Below are positions 5,206-5,978 of a DNA stretch of 5,978 nt, piece by piece. A model generated the notes under the pieces. It worked only from the letters and a program-made list of their open reading frames with translations, had not been told where the DNA came from and made no database searches. The DNA comes from Anaerolineaceae bacterium. GTDB lineage: Bacteria > Chloroflexota > Anaerolineae > Anaerolineales > Villigracilaceae. A program made the translations under genes and the position numbers. Numbering within the stretch: the stretch's first letter is position 1; every line of letters begins with the position of its first letter. The DNA lies in contig BQMV01000273.1 of the NCBI GenBank assembly GCA_022181005.1, positions 1 through 5,978 of the forward strand. The letters run 5' to 3'.

Positions 5206-5978
5206 ATGAACATCGCTAACCGAGTTACCGCCGCGCTCAATCTTTACCGGGCGCTCCCCAAAGTGGAATTGCATCGTCATTTGGAAGGCTCGTTGCGACT
5301 TACCACCATGCTTGACATTGCGCGTCAGTACGAGTTGACGATCCCTTCAAGCATCCTGCGGTTAAGCGCGCTGGTGCAAGTCAACGAAGAAGATCAACCT
5401 ACTTTCCAAAACTTCCTCAGTAAATTTACCACCCTGCGCCTGTTTTACCGCTCGCCCGAAGTGATCCATCGCATCACAAGCGAAGCGATCGAAGACGCGG
5501 CAAAAGATAACGTTCAATATATGGAGCTGCGTTTCACCCCGGTCGCATTAAGCCGCGCGCAAAGTTTTCCGCTCCGCGACGTTATGGGATGGGTAATATC
5601 CAGCGCCAAGGAAGCGTCTACTAAACATAAGGTTACGACGCGACTGATCGCTTCTGTGAATCGTCACGAAAGCGTCGAACTCGCCGAACAAGTGGCGCGG
5701 CTGGCAGCGGATCATATGCAAGACGGGCTTGTGGGGTTAGACCTCGCAGGCAACGAGGCAGATTTTCCGGCGCAGCCTTTTTACGGAGTCTTTAAAGAAG
5801 CAAAGCAGGCAGGCTTACATATGACCATCCACGCGGGCGAATGGGGACCCGCCGAGAACATCCGCGAAGCCATCGAAATCATCGGCGCCGAGCGCATTGG
5901 TCATGGCGTGCGCGTCTTGGAAAACCAAGCCGTCGTCGCGTTGGCGCGCGAACGCCAGACTGCGTTTGAAGTATGCAT
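5206..5978 (+). CDS. Adenosine deaminase family protein (3' partial)
   Basis: The frame is open to the window edge, showing 257 residues of a usual 330-350. The family hydrolyses adenosine to inosine and ammonia with one zinc ion. Visible motifs in order are VELHRHLEGS (20-29; zinc ligands His23 and His25), MELRFTP (106-112), GLDLAGNE (177-184), HAGEWGPAENIREAI (209-223; zinc ligand His209, catalytic Glu212) and ERIGHGVR (229-236; His233). The last bases encode FEVC, the start of the conserved CPxSN segment; the catalytic Asp-Asp pair would lie beyond the window. DLAGNE favours adenosine deaminase over the adenine deaminase and aminofutalosine deaminase branches, but substrate is inferred. 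No signal peptide is seen, so it is probably cytoplasmic. The ATG is 5 nt after the secA stop, with no Shine-Dalgarno sequence in the 20 nt before it, so coupled translation from secA is likely. Confidence 0.9.
   Translation, partial: MNIANRVTAALNLYRALPKVELHRHLEGSLRLTTMLDIARQYELTIPSSILRLSALVQVNEEDQPTFQNFLSKFTTLRLFYRSPEVIHRITSEAIEDAAKDNVQYMELRFTPVALSRAQSFPLRDVMGWVISSAKEASTKHKVTTRLIASVNRHESVELAEQVARLAADHMQDGLVGLDLAGNEADFPAQPFYGVFKEAKQAGLHMTIHAGEWGPAENIREAIEIIGAERIGHGVRVLENQAVVALARERQTAFEVC

Overview
The window is typical chromosomal DNA, slightly above 50% GC by eye, and most likely comes from a member of the Chloroflexota, probably an Anaerolineae-like lineage. This rests on the architecture of SecA. 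It is about 1.5 times the usual length, carries insertions in NBD1, NBD2 and the helical wing, and lacks the zinc-binding C-terminal tail. I recall such insertions from Chloroflexota SecA proteins but could not check this by a search.

Layout from left to right. (1) The 3' end of a plus-strand HtrA/DegP-type (S1C) protease gene covers the last PDZ domain. (2) A strong 16-bp inverted repeat fills the short gap between that gene and the next, which is convergent, and probably acts as a shared terminator. (3) A complete minus-strand gene encodes a YuiH-like, sulfite-oxidase-fold molybdopterin oxidoreductase. (4) A 190-bp divergent control region follows. It holds an extended -10 box for the minus gene, two TATAAT boxes facing secA, a small GNRA hairpin, and an 18-codon mini-ORF with a strong Shine-Dalgarno sequence. 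(5) secA is 1329 codons long. (6) The 5' part of an adenosine-deaminase-family gene starts 5 nt after the secA stop and runs off the right edge.

HtrA and SecA are both concerned with exported proteins: SecA drives them through SecYEG, and HtrA usually degrades or refolds damaged ones outside the cytoplasm. The deaminase is probably co-transcribed with secA and translationally coupled to it, although it has no evident functional link. The molybdoenzyme is transcribed away from secA. I see no mobile element, CRISPR array, tRNA, rRNA or sign of recent transfer.

The points most worth a second look are the enlarged, cysteine-free, tail-less SecA and the possible leader peptide with RNA structure upstream of it. 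I found no clear evidence of an entirely new system.
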